64,000 bases of DNA from Rhizobium etli CFN 42 (GCF_000092045.1 NC_007761.1:1863001-1927000); one strand, 5' to 3'; shown: positions 26,804-36,223, counted from the stretch's first letter. Numbers and translations: made by a program. Notes: generated by a model not told the origin, from the letters alone.

Positions 26804-27118
26804 ATGAAGATGTTTTTTTCCTCGCTTGCAGCCATTGTCTTGTCTGCATCTTTCGCCCTGCCGCTAAACGCCACGCCGATTGTCATGCCGAAAGCGGTAG
26901 CGATGCACACCGCCGACGTCGAGCAGGTCCATTACCGTCGCCACGGTCATGGTCATGCGTATGGCCATTGGAAGAAACACCGGTACGCTTACCGCGACTG
27001 CCGGTATTACGGCTCGTGCTATCGTCCGCGGTATTACGGCAGTCGCGACTATTACGGCTATCGCGACTACTACCCCTATCGCCGTCGGTCAGGTGTGACC
27101 GTGTATTTCGATTTTTAG
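26804..27118 (+). CDS. His/Tyr-rich exported protein
   Basis: A 104-aa protein with a signal peptide (FFSSLAAIVLSASFALPLNA) and a mature part dominated by Tyr, Arg and His (YRRHGHGHAYGHWKKH; YYGSRDYYGYRDYYPYRRR), ending in VTVYFDF. Small Tyr-rich exported proteins of this sort are common in Rhizobiales. Metal binding by the His cluster is only a guess. GAAAGGATG lies before the ATG. Confidence 0.72.
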   Translation: MKMFFSSLAAIVLSASFALPLNATPIVMPKAVAMHTADVEQVHYRRHGHGHAYGHWKKHRYAYRDCRYYGSCYRPRYYGSRDYYGYRDYYPYRRRSGVTVYFDF

Positions 27119-27160
27119 TCGGCAGTGCCACGGAAGCCAATCTTGGCGCTCAACAAGCGC

Positions 27161-27185
27161 GCCGCCGGTCTCACTTGCCGGCGGC
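27161..27185 (+). terminator. Probable terminator
   Basis: GCCGCCGG and CCGGCGGC pair over a 9-nt loop, followed by a short TTT run, 40 bp after the His/Tyr-rich gene. Confidence 0.55.
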
Positions 27186-27338
27186 TTTGCCGTTTCTCGC
27201 CACTGTGGTAAAGAGGGCAGATGAACAACCCCTCCATCCATCTCCGACAGAAACGCGTGCGCGGGGCGCAGTGAGGAGGGAAAGCGGGAAGTAAGTGCCT
27301 GCTTCGGATCTCAACAAAAACAGCACTTATTCTGGAAA

Positions 27339-27413
27339 TGGCTCCCCGGGCCGGATTCGAACCGGCGACCTGTCGATTAACAGTCGAATGCTCTACCGCT
27401 GAGCTACCAGGGA
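27339..27413 (-). tRNA. tRNA-Asn (anticodon GTT)
   Basis: The minus strand folds as a cloverleaf: acceptor TCCCTGG / CCGGGGA with one G-T pair, D-arm GCTC...GAGC, anticodon loop CTGTTAA with GTT, T-arm with GGTTCGAATC, and encoded CCA (27341-27339). Confidence 0.95.
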
Positions 27414-27530
27414 TCACTGCTTGGCGCGGTGTGAGTGGGCTAATACAAATGCTTGCCCGATTTGCCAAGCGGTTTTTTCAAAAAAATGAAATGAACTTGT
27501 ATTTGGACAGTCTGCGCCCATCTCTGGGAA

Positions 27531-27848
27531 ATGACAAACAGGAATGATCGCCAAGAGACAACGGGCAGCGAAAAGCGCAGAAGGCGGGCAGGGCGCTTCG
27601 GTATCGACCACGTAAACCACAGGCTTATGCTCGGCTCCTTCAGCATTGGCTTGCCGCACTCACGCATCGGACGGATGGCAATCGGTGCGGCCCTCGTTTT
27701 CTGTGGATTGCTGGGCTTCCTGCCGGTCCTCGGTTTCTGGATGCTGCCGCTCGGCCTCCTGGTGCTTTCGCATGATCTTTCCATCGCCCGCCGGCTTCGG
27801 CGCCGGCTGGCAGTCTGGTGGCACAGACGGCGAACGCCGGCCGGCTAA
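27531..27848 (+). CDS. Small basic membrane protein
   Basis: A 105-aa protein with a charged N-terminus and a hydrophobic hairpin (GRMAIGAALVFCGLLGFLPVLGFWMLPLGLLVLS) followed by an Arg-rich tail (IARRLRRRLAVWWHRRR). The arrangement suggests an inner-membrane hairpin with both ends in the cytoplasm. No function is known. Confidence 0.7.
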   Translation: MTNRNDRQETTGSEKRRRRAGRFGIDHVNHRLMLGSFSIGLPHSRIGRMAIGAALVFCGLLGFLPVLGFWMLPLGLLVLSHDLSIARRLRRRLAVWWHRRRTPAG

Positions 27849-27942
27849 CGGCGGTCGCGGGAGACGCCCTGCGGAACGTGGATCGTTTTCGGCATTGGTG
27901 GTTTATGGAGCTGAAACACACCACGATGATCCGGGTGAGGAT

Positions 27943-28230
27943 ATGAAGCCAATTTTTATTGCAGTTTTCTCGGTAGCGGCGATGGTCTCAGCCACATCAG
28001 CCGAGGCCCAGGCCGTCGACAGCCGGGGTTTTGACGCGAGCGGTATCTGCCGCCGCCCCGAAGGGTGCGTCATCGATCAAGGCGAAAGCTGGTATAACGG
28101 GCCTCGCAACTATCGCAATTTTAACGGCCGTAATGAGCGCGACGGCAGGAACGACCGTGGTCGAGACGATCGCCGCTACCGCTCCCAGAACAGGACCTCG
28201 CTTGAAAGCGTCGGCATCATCGTCGGCTGA
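27943..28230 (+). CDS. Small exported Asn/Arg-rich protein
   Basis: A 95-aa protein with a signal peptide (FIAVFSVAAMVSATSAEA) and a mature part with two cysteines (GICRRPEGC) and an Asn/Arg/Gly/Asp-rich repeat region (NGRNERDGRNDRGRDDRR). GTGAGG lies before the ATG at 27943. The longer open frame upstream runs through the preceding gene and is a shadow. Periplasmic or secreted, function unknown. Confidence 0.68.
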   Translation: MKPIFIAVFSVAAMVSATSAEAQAVDSRGFDASGICRRPEGCVIDQGESWYNGPRNYRNFNGRNERDGRNDRGRDDRRYRSQNRTSLESVGIIVG

Positions 28231-28283
28231 TCACACGTGCCCGCCGTCGAGTTCGAGCTGCATGGATCCAGATGATTGCGATT

Positions 28284-28622
28284 CTAATTCGATCTCAGTT
28301 CGCTTTCCTCGAAAATCCCGCCATGGCCCGGATCCAGCTCGGTTGCCATCAACACACTGCAGGCGGCAAGAAGCAGAACGAGCTTCAGTCCGTGGACGAC
28401 CATCGAGACCGGTTGTCGACGGGCCGGTGAGACGCGCGATGGCGCGATATAATACCCGTAATAGAAGTGCGGATCGTTCGTTTCCAGAAGGTTCTGGTAG
28501 ACATGTGGCGGAATGTTCGCATGTCTCACCGGCGCGGAACCGGCGAACTTTACGTGGAGATCCCGGGTCTCGGCATCATATGCCGCACGTCCCTGCCTTT
28601 CTTTGAGGGCAGCCCATTCCAT
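28284..28622 (-). CDS. KTSC-like domain protein with C-terminal membrane anchor
   Basis: A 112-aa protein. Residues 10-60 (AAYDAETRDLHVKFAGSAPVRHANIPPHVYQNLLE ... HFYYGYYIAP) fit the KTSC pattern, a small domain found alone or with lysyl-tRNA synthetase-type proteins. It is followed by a hydrophobic helix (VVHGLKLVLLLAACSVLMA) that would anchor it. ATG 28622 is chosen because GGAG lies 5 nt upstream. Function unknown. Confidence 0.65.
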   Translation of the reverse strand: MEWAALKERQGRAAYDAETRDLHVKFAGSAPVRHANIPPHVYQNLLETNDPHFYYGYYIAPSRVSPARRQPVSMVVHGLKLVLLLAACSVLMATELDPGHGGIFEESELRSN

Positions 28623-28732
28623 CGCAGCTCCTATCCCTCCCACGGCGATAAGATGGCGAGCAGGCGCTCTAAGTCAAGTTGGGAATTTGTCCAAATGCCG
28701 CGGTGTTTCTTCGTGTCCGCAGTGCAGGCAAT

Positions 28733-28996
28733 TCACCAGGATCGGCCGGCGTCGAAATCTTCGCACTCTTCCTCGGTCATCTGGCGGTGAACAAACTTGC
28801 CGGCGACGACCTTGCGCATCACGTGACCGGTAATCGGCATCTTCGTGTTGATGTCGATGACAGGTTCGGTAACGAGGGCATAGCCCCACTCGTCTTCCTT
28901 GCCTCCGTTCGCGTAGATCATCGAGATGCGTTTGAGCGTGGCAAGCAGTGAAAAGAAGATGTCTTTGGCGGTCCCGCCGAATGTCGCGTCGTGCAT
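28733..28996 (-). CDS. Hypothetical protein
   Basis: An 87-aa soluble, acidic protein (IYANGGKEDEWGYALVTEPVID ... VHRQMTEEECEDFDAG). GGGGAG lies 5 nt before the ATG, which supports translation. No family is recognised. It is 110 bp upstream of the KTSC-like gene on the same strand. Confidence 0.6.
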   Translation of the reverse strand: MHDATFGGTAKDIFFSLLATLKRISMIYANGGKEDEWGYALVTEPVIDINTKMPITGHVMRKVVAGKFVHRQMTEEECEDFDAGRSW

Positions 28997-29265
28997 GATT
29001 TCTCCCCAGAAAATGGGGATTATCCAAATCGGTTCGCATTACAATCGTAACTATTTGGGGTGATGCCAAAGGGCCGGACTTTTATTGGTGTTTAGCTAAT
29101 CGGCTGTCCATCACCCATCATCATCCGAGCGTGGAGCTGGTTTCCGCAAACGCCTATTCGGAATGAAAAAAGGATCATATTCACAATGAAAGGCCTTGCG
29201 CTCATTCTAGAGCTGGTCTAAATCGCGGCCACCACACGATATTTTTCGATGTCGGTCACAGGTGA

Positions 29266-29339
29266 GGCCTCGTGGCGGAGTGGTGACGCAGAGGACTGCA
29301 AATCCTTGTACCCCGGTTCAATTCCGGGCGAGGCCTCCA
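29266..29339 (+). tRNA. tRNA-Cys (anticodon GCA)
   Basis: Acceptor GGCCTCG / CGAGGCC, anticodon loop CTGCAAA with GCA, T-arm with GGTTCAATTCC, discriminator T and encoded CCA at 29337-29339. The 74-nt length is usual for tRNA-Cys. Confidence 0.95.
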
Positions 29340-29489
29340 ATTTCTTCTTATCGCTGCTAGAGTTGCGAAATATCGCTGATTTTCGTGGTGGCTGCTCGGC
29401 CACGCTATTTTTATGGGCAACGCGTCGCCCGACTAGGCTGTCGCGGGCTCCATGCTACTGCGCCGGAGTTGCTTCGGCGCTCGATCTCC

Positions 29490-29591
29490 TCAGGTCGTTT
29501 CACCGTCCAGCAGCCCGCAGCAGAAGATGCCGACGAGCGCTGCGACGATAAGGAAATCGAACAGCGTGAAATATTCGAAAATCGCAGACAT
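29490..29591 (-). CDS. 33-aa membrane microprotein
   Basis: The frame reads MSAIFEYFTLFDFLIVAALV then GIFCCGLLDGETT and stop: one transmembrane helix ending in a Cys pair. AGGAGGAG lies 8 nt before the ATG, far better than chance, and codon use fits the host. It lies alone, divergent from pcm. No family recognised. Confidence 0.65.
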   Translation of the reverse strand: MSAIFEYFTLFDFLIVAALVGIFCCGLLDGETT

Positions 29592-29793
29592 GGCCTGCTC
29601 CTCCTATTTCCTCCGTTGCAAATCATAACATGAAGGGGCAGGGCGTTCTACGCTTGAGCTGCAGCCCTTGTCTCCTGTGGCGCGAGAGAGCCGCCGGCGG
29701 ATTCTTTTCGCCGACCGTTGCCAAGCCTTGAAAGCATCCGTGGCGGAGATTAAGAGACGAGGGACAGGAACCGCTTTTCAAGAGCGAGAGGAC

Positions 29794-30459
29794 ATGATGG
29801 ATTTCGAAGCAGCGCGCGCAAAGATGGTCGACACCCAAATCCGCACCACGGATGTTACCTCGCATTCCGTGCTGACGGCTTTTCTCACAGTGCCCCGCGA
29901 GGCTTTCGTGCCGGAGAAGTCAAAGCTGCTGGCCTATATCGACAACGATGTCGAAATATCGGCCGCTGCACCGGGCAAGCCGGCCCGCTTCCTAATGGAG
30001 GCCTCGCCGCTCGCCAAGCTGCTGCAGTTGGCCGCCATCGGCAAAGACGATTTCGTGCTCGAGGTCGGGTGCGGCACCGGATATACATCGGCGCTGCTGT
30101 CGATCATCGCCGGGTCGGTCATTGCCCTCGAATGCGACGAGGCACTGGCTGCCGAAGCGAAGGCAAAGCTTGCCGGCTATGGCAAGATCGAGGTCGTGAC
30201 GGGTCCCCTCGAAAAGGGCTACGCCGCCGGCGCCCCCTATGATCTGATCTTCATCAACGGCGCGGTCGAGGAGGTTCCGGCCGCTCTTCTCGGTCAGTTG
30301 CGCGATGGCGGCCGTCTGGTCACGGTCGAAGGGCACGGCAATGCGGCTCGTGCCAAGGTCTTCGTCGCCGAGCGCGGCGCAATCTCGGAGAATGTCTTCT
30401 TCAACGCTTCAGTCAAGCCGCTGCCGGGTTTCGCGAAGGCGCGCGAATTCGTTTTCTGA
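29794..30459 (+). CDS. pcm: Protein-L-isoaspartate O-methyltransferase
   Basis: A 221-aa SAM-dependent methyltransferase. The N-terminal recognition part (MVDTQIRTTDVTSHSVLTAFLTVPREAFVP) is typical of rhizobial PCMTs. The SAM-binding motif is LEVGCGTGYTSALL, and LIFINGAVEEVP follows. It repairs isoaspartyl residues in damaged proteins. GAGAGGA precedes tandem ATG codons; the first is used. In several rhizobia a gene of this type sits next to tolC. Here popZ follows instead. A second, surE-linked pcm lies at 52389. Confidence 0.88.
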   Translation: MMDFEAARAKMVDTQIRTTDVTSHSVLTAFLTVPREAFVPEKSKLLAYIDNDVEISAAAPGKPARFLMEASPLAKLLQLAAIGKDDFVLEVGCGTGYTSALLSIIAGSVIALECDEALAAEAKAKLAGYGKIEVVTGPLEKGYAAGAPYDLIFINGAVEEVPAALLGQLRDGGRLVTVEGHGNAARAKVFVAERGAISENVFFNASVKPLPGFAKAREFVF

Positions 30460-30486
30460 CGCCGTTCTCCCTGGGGAATTCGAGCG

Positions 30487-30509
30487 ACGGGCGCCATTGG
30501 CGCCCGTTT
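30487..30509 (+). terminator. Terminator-like hairpin after pcm
   Basis: ACGGGCGCC and GGCGCCCGT pair over a 3-nt loop and are followed by TTT. Confidence 0.65.
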
Positions 30510-30724
30510 CTGTCAGTGCTGCCGGAAAGCCTTCACAAACATCATTTATCCTGACGTTGTGGTCTCGGATGGCGGGTGGCAACCATTGGGTAACAAAACT
30601 GTGCATGGCTGCATTCATTTGATTCTCGATGATTTTTTTCGCGTCTGGGGTATTCTAAGGTCGTGGTGATTCGGATGAACGCTCCACACCGTCCGATCGT
30701 TGTGTTGGGATAACGGGGATAGAT

Positions 30725-31594
30725 ATGGCTCAGCCAAGTGTAGCGCGTGAACCGTCCATGGAAGAAATTCTGGCCTCCATCCGCCAGATCATCGAAAGCA
30801 ATGAACCCGGGGCCGGCAAGGCGATTTCAGCATCCGTGCCGCCGGTTTACGGCGCCGACGACGAAAACGGCTCCGAAATCCATCTGACGGTGGATGACAC
30901 TTATGCCGGCGTGGAATTTCCCGAACCGGCCATGCGCTCTTCCGATCCGCGTTTCGTCGCCGCCAATTCGGCCGGCATCGCCCCTCAGACCGAAGCTCCG
31001 GCCCGCGCGCTGTCGCTTGCCGATGTCGCAGCCCGCGTGCGCGCCGCCTCCGAGCGCAGCGCCGTGCAGGCCGGTCAAGCCTTGCGCGAAATTCCGAGCG
31101 GCTTCCGCCAGCAGGAGCCGCAGCCGGCCGTGATGCCGGAGCCGCCGCGGGCTGCAAGTTCGCAGCCGCAGCCGACACAGCCTGTTTTTACCGCTGTCGC
31201 AGCACCCGTTTCCCCTGGTCCCGTCCGGCAGCCGCTTGAGCCGGCGTTTGCCGAAACACTGCAGGCCACAGCCGCCGAGCCGGCCGCTGTTGCCGCCGAA
31301 ACTGCGCCGCCGGCTTTGGAGCCAGCCCACTCGCCGACCGAGCGTTTCCTGCCGAGCGTTGTCGAGGAGGCCCAGCCGACACTGCTTTCGGAAGACGCCG
31401 GCCTGCAGATCAGCCGCTCCTTCGAGGAGCTTGCCGCGGCGATCGACGGTGCCGAGCGCCGCTCGCTGGACGAGATTGCCGAGGACATGCTGCGCCCGAT
31501 GCTGCGTGAATGGCTTGATGACAATCTGCCGACGCTGGTCGAACGGCTGGTGCGCGAGGAAATCGAGCGTGTGGCGCGCGGCCCGCGCCGCTGA
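30725..31594 (+). CDS. popZ: Polar organizing protein PopZ (DUF2497)
   Basis: A 289-aa protein with the conserved PopZ N-terminal helix (SMEEILASIRQIIESN), a long Pro/Ala/Gln-rich disordered middle (about 60-215), and the C-terminal oligomerisation helices (LDEIAEDMLRPMLREWLDDNLPTLVERLVREEIERVA). PopZ forms a polar matrix that anchors chromosome origins through ParB, and in Rhizobiales it marks the growing pole. It precedes valS, with a terminator between. Confidence 0.92.
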   Translation: MAQPSVAREPSMEEILASIRQIIESNEPGAGKAISASVPPVYGADDENGSEIHLTVDDTYAGVEFPEPAMRSSDPRFVAANSAGIAPQTEAPARALSLADVAARVRAASERSAVQAGQALREIPSGFRQQEPQPAVMPEPPRAASSQPQPTQPVFTAVAAPVSPGPVRQPLEPAFAETLQATAAEPAAVAAETAPPALEPAHSPTERFLPSVVEEAQPTLLSEDAGLQISRSFEELAAAIDGAERRSLDEIAEDMLRPMLREWLDDNLPTLVERLVREEIERVARGPRR

Positions 31595-31613
31595 TCGGAT
31601 TGCTTTTTTCTGG

Positions 31614-31646
31614 AAAAGCCGCTCCGGTCTCCGGGGCGGCTTTTTT
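31614..31646 (+). terminator. Intrinsic terminator after popZ
   Basis: AAAAGCCGCTCCG pairs with CGGGGCGGCTTTT (one internal mismatch) and is followed by six T residues. Confidence 0.85.
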
Positions 31647-31711
31647 ATTGACTTGGCCGTGGCCATCCTATTTACAAACGCCCATCCTCGAACCTCGAAA
31701 CTGGTCAGAAA

Positions 31712-34555
31712 ATGCTCGACAAGACCTATGATTCCGCTGCCGTCGAACCGAAAATCGCCGCGAAATGGGATGAAGCGGACGCCTTCCGCGCCGGCGCGAA
31801 CGCCAAACCGGGGGCCGAGACCTTCACCATCGTGATCCCGCCGCCGAATGTCACCGGCTCGCTCCATATGGGGCACGCGCTTAACAATACGCTGCAGGAC
31901 ATCATGGTGCGCTTCGAGCGCATGCGCGGCAAGGACGTGCTCTGGCAGCCGGGCATGGACCACGCCGGCATCGCCACCCAGATGGTCGTCGAACGCAAGT
32001 TGATGGAGCAGCAGCTGCCGGGCCGCCGCGAGATGGGCCGCGAGGCCTTCATCGACAAGATTTGGGAGTGGAAGGCGGAATCGGGCGGGCTGATCTTCAA
32101 CCAGCTGAAGCGCCTCGGTGCGTCCTGTGACTGGTCACGCGAGCGTTTCACCATGGACGAAGGCCTGTCGCAGGCCGTTCTCGAGGTTTTCGTCACGCTC
32201 TATAAGGAAGGCCTGATTTACAAGGACAAGCGCCTCGTCAATTGGGACCCAAAACTCCTGACGGCGATTTCCGACATGGAGGTCGAACAACACGAGGTGA
32301 AGGGTCATCTCTGGCATCTGCGCTATCCGCTCGAGCCCGGCGTCACCTATCAATACCCGATCGCTTTCGACGAGGAAGGCAAGCCGACCCAGTTCGAGAC
32401 GCGTGACTATATCGTCGTCGCGACGACGCGACCCGAGACGATGCTCGGCGATACCGGCGTTGCCGTGAACCCCGAAGACGAGCGTTATAAGCCGATCATC
32501 GGCAAGCACGTCATCCTCCCGATCGTCGGCCGCAGGATACCGATCGTCGCCGATTCCTATGCTGATCCGACGGCCGGCACCGGCGCGGTAAAGATCACAC
32601 CGGCCCATGATTTCAACGACTTCGAAGTCGGCAAGCGCGCGAAGCTGCGGGCGATCAACGTCATGAATATCGATGGCACCATTGCCATCAAGGACAATGA
32701 GGATTTCCTTGAAGGTCTCGACAATCCGGCGGCATTGCATGGCGCCTGGGACCGCCTGGAAGGGCAGGACCGTTTCTATGCGCGCAAGGTCATCGTCGAG
32801 ATATTGGAAGAGGCCGGCCTTGTCGACAAGATCGAACCGCACAAACATGTGGTCCCGCATGGCGACCGCGGCGGCGTGCCGATCGAGCCGCGGCTGACGG
32901 AACAATGGTTTGTCGATAACAAGACATTGGGGCAGCCTGCCCTGGAATCCGTTCGCGAGGGAAGAACCAGATTTATTCCCAGGAATTGGGAGAACACCTA
33001 TTTCAATTGGCTGGAGAACATCGAACCGTGGTGTATCTCGCGCCAACTCTGGTGGGGCCATCGGATTCCTGCTTGGTACGGCCCCGACGGTCAGGTCTTT
33101 GTCGAAAAGACCGAGGAAGAGGCGCTGCAGGCAGCGATCCAGCATTACCTCTCGCATGAGGGGCCGATGAAGGCCTATGTCGAGGACCTGCTCGAAAACT
33201 TCAAGCCCGGTGAGATCCTGACGCGGGACGAGGACGTGCTCGACACCTGGTTCTCTTCTGCGCTCTGGCCTTTCTCGACCCTTGGCTGGCCCGACGAGAC
33301 GCCGGAACTTGCGCGTTACTATCCGACGAATGTCCTCGTCACCGGTTTCGATATCATCCCGTTCTGGGTCGTTCGCATGATGCAGATGGGCCTGCATTTC
33401 ATGAAGGACGAGAATGGCGATCCAGTCGAACCCTTCCATACGATCTATATTCACGCACTGGTGCGCGACAAGAACGGACAGAAGATGTCGAAGTCGAAGG
33501 GCAACGTCATCGACCCCCTGGAACTGATCGACGAATACGGCGCCGACGCGCTACGCTTCACCCTGGCGATCATGGCCGCACAGGGCCGCGACGTGAAGCT
33601 CGACCCTGCCCGCATCGCCGGCTACCGCAATTTCGGCACCAAGCTTTGGAACGCCACGCGCTTTGCCGAGATGAACGGTGCAAAAAGCGATCCGCACTTC
33701 GTGCCGGAGGCCGCCGAACTCACCATCAACCGCTGGATCCTGACGGAGCTTGCCCGTACGGAACGTGACGTCACGGAAGCGCTTGAAGCCTTCCGCTTCA
33801 ACGATGCCGCCGGCGCGCTCTACCGTTTCGTCTGGAACGAAGTCTGCGACTGGTATCTCGAGCTTCTGAAGCCGGTCTTCAGTGGCGATGACGAAGGCGC
33901 CAAGGCCGAAGCCCAGGCCTGCAGTGCCTATATTCTCGAAGAGATCTACAAGCTCTTGCATCCCTTCATGCCCTTCATGACCGAAGAGCTTTGGGCGCAT
34001 ACCGCAGGCGAAGGCAAGGAACGCGACACGCTGGTCTGCCATGCCGAATGGCCAGCGCCGTCCTATGCCGATGACGCAGCTGCTGACGAGATCAACTGGC
34101 TGATCGACCTCGTCTCCGGCATCCGCTCCGTGCGCGCCGAAATGAACGTGCCGCCGTCGGCCACCGCCCCGCTGGTTGTCGTCAAGGCCAACAATCTCAC
34201 GCGCGAAAGGTTGTTCCGCCACGATGCCGCCATCAAGCGGCTTGCCCGCGTGGAAGCGATATCGCTGGCCGACGATGCGCCGAAGGGTGCGGCTCAGATC
34301 GTCGTCGCGGAAGCCACCGTCTGCCTGCCGCTCGGCAATCTGATCGATCTTGCTGCCGAAAAGGCCCGCTTGGAAAAGGCGATTGCCAAGATGGACGGAG
34401 AAATCGCCCGCATCAATGGCAAGCTTTCCAACGAGAAGTTCGTCGCCAATGCCAATCCCGAGGTGGTCGAGGCCGAGCGCGAGCGTCTCGATGAGTTGAA
34501 GGGGCAGATCGCCAGCTTGAAAACCGCCCTTTCCAGGGTCAGCGAGGCCGGATAA
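31712..34555 (+). CDS. valS: Valyl-tRNA synthetase
   Basis: A 947-aa class I synthetase that charges tRNA-Val in the cytoplasm. HIGH motif in PPNVTGSLHMGHAL (near residue 50), editing domain (TRPETMLGDTGVAVNPEDERY), KMSKS motif in GQKMSKSKGNVIDP (near 590), anticodon-binding helices, and a C-terminal coiled coil (AAEKARLEKAIAKMDGEIARING). The length is full. No leader peptide or T-box-like element is seen. A strong terminator follows. Confidence 0.98.
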   Translation: MLDKTYDSAAVEPKIAAKWDEADAFRAGANAKPGAETFTIVIPPPNVTGSLHMGHALNNTLQDIMVRFERMRGKDVLWQPGMDHAGIATQMVVERKLMEQQLPGRREMGREAFIDKIWEWKAESGGLIFNQLKRLGASCDWSRERFTMDEGLSQAVLEVFVTLYKEGLIYKDKRLVNWDPKLLTAISDMEVEQHEVKGHLWHLRYPLEPGVTYQYPIAFDEEGKPTQFETRDYIVVATTRPETMLGDTGVAVNPEDERYKPIIGKHVILPIVGRRIPIVADSYADPTAGTGAVKITPAHDFNDFEVGKRAKLRAINVMNIDGTIAIKDNEDFLEGLDNPAALHGAWDRLEGQDRFYARKVIVEILEEAGLVDKIEPHKHVVPHGDRGGVPIEPRLTEQWFVDNKTLGQPALESVREGRTRFIPRNWENTYFNWLENIEPWCISRQLWWGHRIPAWYGPDGQVFVEKTEEEALQAAIQHYLSHEGPMKAYVEDLLENFKPGEILTRDEDVLDTWFSSALWPFSTLGWPDETPELARYYPTNVLVTGFDIIPFWVVRMMQMGLHFMKDENGDPVEPFHTIYIHALVRDKNGQKMSKSKGNVIDPLELIDEYGADALRFTLAIMAAQGRDVKLDPARIAGYRNFGTKLWNATRFAEMNGAKSDPHFVPEAAELTINRWILTELARTERDVTEALEAFRFNDAAGALYRFVWNEVCDWYLELLKPVFSGDDEGAKAEAQACSAYILEEIYKLLHPFMPFMTEELWAHTAGEGKERDTLVCHAEWPAPSYADDAAADEINWLIDLVSGIRSVRAEMNVPPSATAPLVVVKANNLTRERLFRHDAAIKRLARVEAISLADDAPKGAAQIVVAEATVCLPLGNLIDLAAEKARLEKAIAKMDGEIARINGKLSNEKFVANANPEVVEAERERLDELKGQIASLKTALSRVSEAG

Positions 34556-34587
34556 ATTTCATTGCCGATTTGGTAAGTTATTTCAAA

Positions 34588-34615
34588 GACGCGCCCGCTT
34601 CGGGCGCGTCTTTTT
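34588..34615 (+). terminator. Intrinsic terminator after valS
   Basis: GACGCGCCCG / CGGGCGCGTC (10-bp perfect stem, loop CTT) followed by TTTTT. Confidence 0.9.
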
Positions 34616-34953
34616 GTCGTTTGGGGCGCCCCTGATTCGGTCTTGAACGCGGCTGATTTCGGGCGCTGAACCTGTGGATTTTGACTTCACAGCTATCCAG
34701 TCGGTGAAAACTGTCACTGTTGTCGGATTGATACATCTTCCGCAATGTTTGGAATGAAAACCCAAAAGCCCATCCAAAAACCGATGGTTCTGGAATAAAA
34801 TTTTATTAACCAGATTTTTTGACGTGTCCGTCAATTTCTTTACGTAAGCTAGCCACTGCAATGCCTGGGAGCGCCGCCGTGGGGCGCGTTGCCATGTCGA
34901 GCGAAGGCTTACTAAAGTGGCCTGACATCAATTGCTGGAGTGGGGGAGACACA
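34616..34953. other. AT-rich upstream region of the OmpP1/FadL gene
   Basis: No gene is supported. The last 150 bp are AT-rich, with TTGACG near 34819 as a possible -35 element. An open frame from 34819 enters the porin gene, but the signal peptide and ribosome binding site place the start at 34954. Confidence 0.45.
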
Positions 34954-36201
34954 ATGGCATCGCGTATGTTTTCCAGGGGCGTAACGTCGCTCGTTCTTCT
35001 TTCGTCGCTTGCCTCACCGTCCTTTGCCGGTGGCCTGGAGCGCGGCGGCTATAACATCGATCAGCTGTTCGATACGTCGCCTTTCTCGTTTCAGTCGGGC
35101 GTGACTTACGTCACGCCGCAGCGCAAGCTGAAGGATGTCCGAGACACGAATACGTCGATACTTACAGGGGGCGGCAATCTGAGCAGCCGTCCAGACACGG
35201 CTGACGATACCTCAAATTACACCATCCCCTATATCGGCTTTAAGGCTGGTTTTGGCGATGCAGTCGACTGCCTCGTTGACTATTCGGAGCCCTTCGGCGC
35301 CCACACCAGCCCCGGCCTGAACTGGGCCGGCGCCAACGATAACATTGAGACAGAGATCAAAACCCGCAACTATGGCGGCACCTGCTCCTATCGTTTTGAT
35401 GTCGGCCCTGGGCAGCTTCGCTTCATTGGCGGCGCTTTTTATCAGGAAGTCGAAGGCTTCAAGGAACGTCTGGTTTCAACGCTTCCGCTTCTGCTCGGGA
35501 CTGGAACTGGCGTCGGCCGCCTGGATATCGACGATAGCGGTTGGGGCTGGCGCGCCGGTCTCGCTTACGAGATTCCGGAATATGCAATGCGTGCGAGCCT
35601 CGTCTATAACAGTCGCGTCAAGTACGATGACCTGTCCGGGACTGTTGATCTCCGTCAGGTTCCAGTTGTGCCGCTATATGGGGGCCTAGTCACACCTGTT
35701 TCCGGTTCCGCCGAAGCGCCGGATTCGCTGGAGCTGAAACTGCAAAGCGGTATCGCTCCGGATTGGCTTGCATTCGGATCGGTTAAATGGACGAACTGGA
35801 GCGTCCTGCAGTCGGTAGCATTCTGCCCGACCAACGGCTTGCCTTGTCCCGCGGGTGGTCTGACCTCGCTCGATCTTCTTTATCGTGACGGTTGGACGAT
35901 CTCCGGCGGTATTGGCCACAAGTTCAATGAACAATGGGCCGGTGCAGTCAGCCTGACATGGGACCGCGGCACCAGCCAGGGCTATGGCGCCCAGACAGAC
36001 AGCTGGACGCTCGGTCTCGGTGCGGCCTATACGCCGACGGAACATATCGAATGGCGCTTTGCCGGTGCCGTGGGCGTGTTGACGAGCGGTTCGTCTGGCG
36101 CTGTGACCCGGAATGGCGTTACATATGGAGATGATGTCTCCTATTCCTTTGACGATGATCTGGTCGCTGCACTGTCGACAAGCATAAAGATCAAGTTCTA
36201 A
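34954..36201 (+). CDS. OmpP1/FadL-family outer-membrane transporter
   Basis: A 415-aa outer-membrane beta-barrel. A signal peptide (FSRGVTSLVLLSSLASPSFA) is followed by GGLERGGYNIDQLFDTSPFSF, the N-terminal hatch region of FadL proteins, then many alternating amphipathic strands ending in the aromatic LSTSIKIKF. These channels import long-chain fatty acids or other hydrophobic compounds. The ATG at 34954 has GGGGGAG upstream. Single-gene unit with its own terminator. Confidence 0.88.
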   Translation: MASRMFSRGVTSLVLLSSLASPSFAGGLERGGYNIDQLFDTSPFSFQSGVTYVTPQRKLKDVRDTNTSILTGGGNLSSRPDTADDTSNYTIPYIGFKAGFGDAVDCLVDYSEPFGAHTSPGLNWAGANDNIETEIKTRNYGGTCSYRFDVGPGQLRFIGGAFYQEVEGFKERLVSTLPLLLGTGTGVGRLDIDDSGWGWRAGLAYEIPEYAMRASLVYNSRVKYDDLSGTVDLRQVPVVPLYGGLVTPVSGSAEAPDSLELKLQSGIAPDWLAFGSVKWTNWSVLQSVAFCPTNGLPCPAGGLTSLDLLYRDGWTISGGIGHKFNEQWAGAVSLTWDRGTSQGYGAQTDSWTLGLGAAYTPTEHIEWRFAGAVGVLTSGSSGAVTRNGVTYGDDVSYSFDDDLVAALSTSIKIKF

Positions 36202-36223
36202 TTCCACGTTCTGAAGAATTGAG

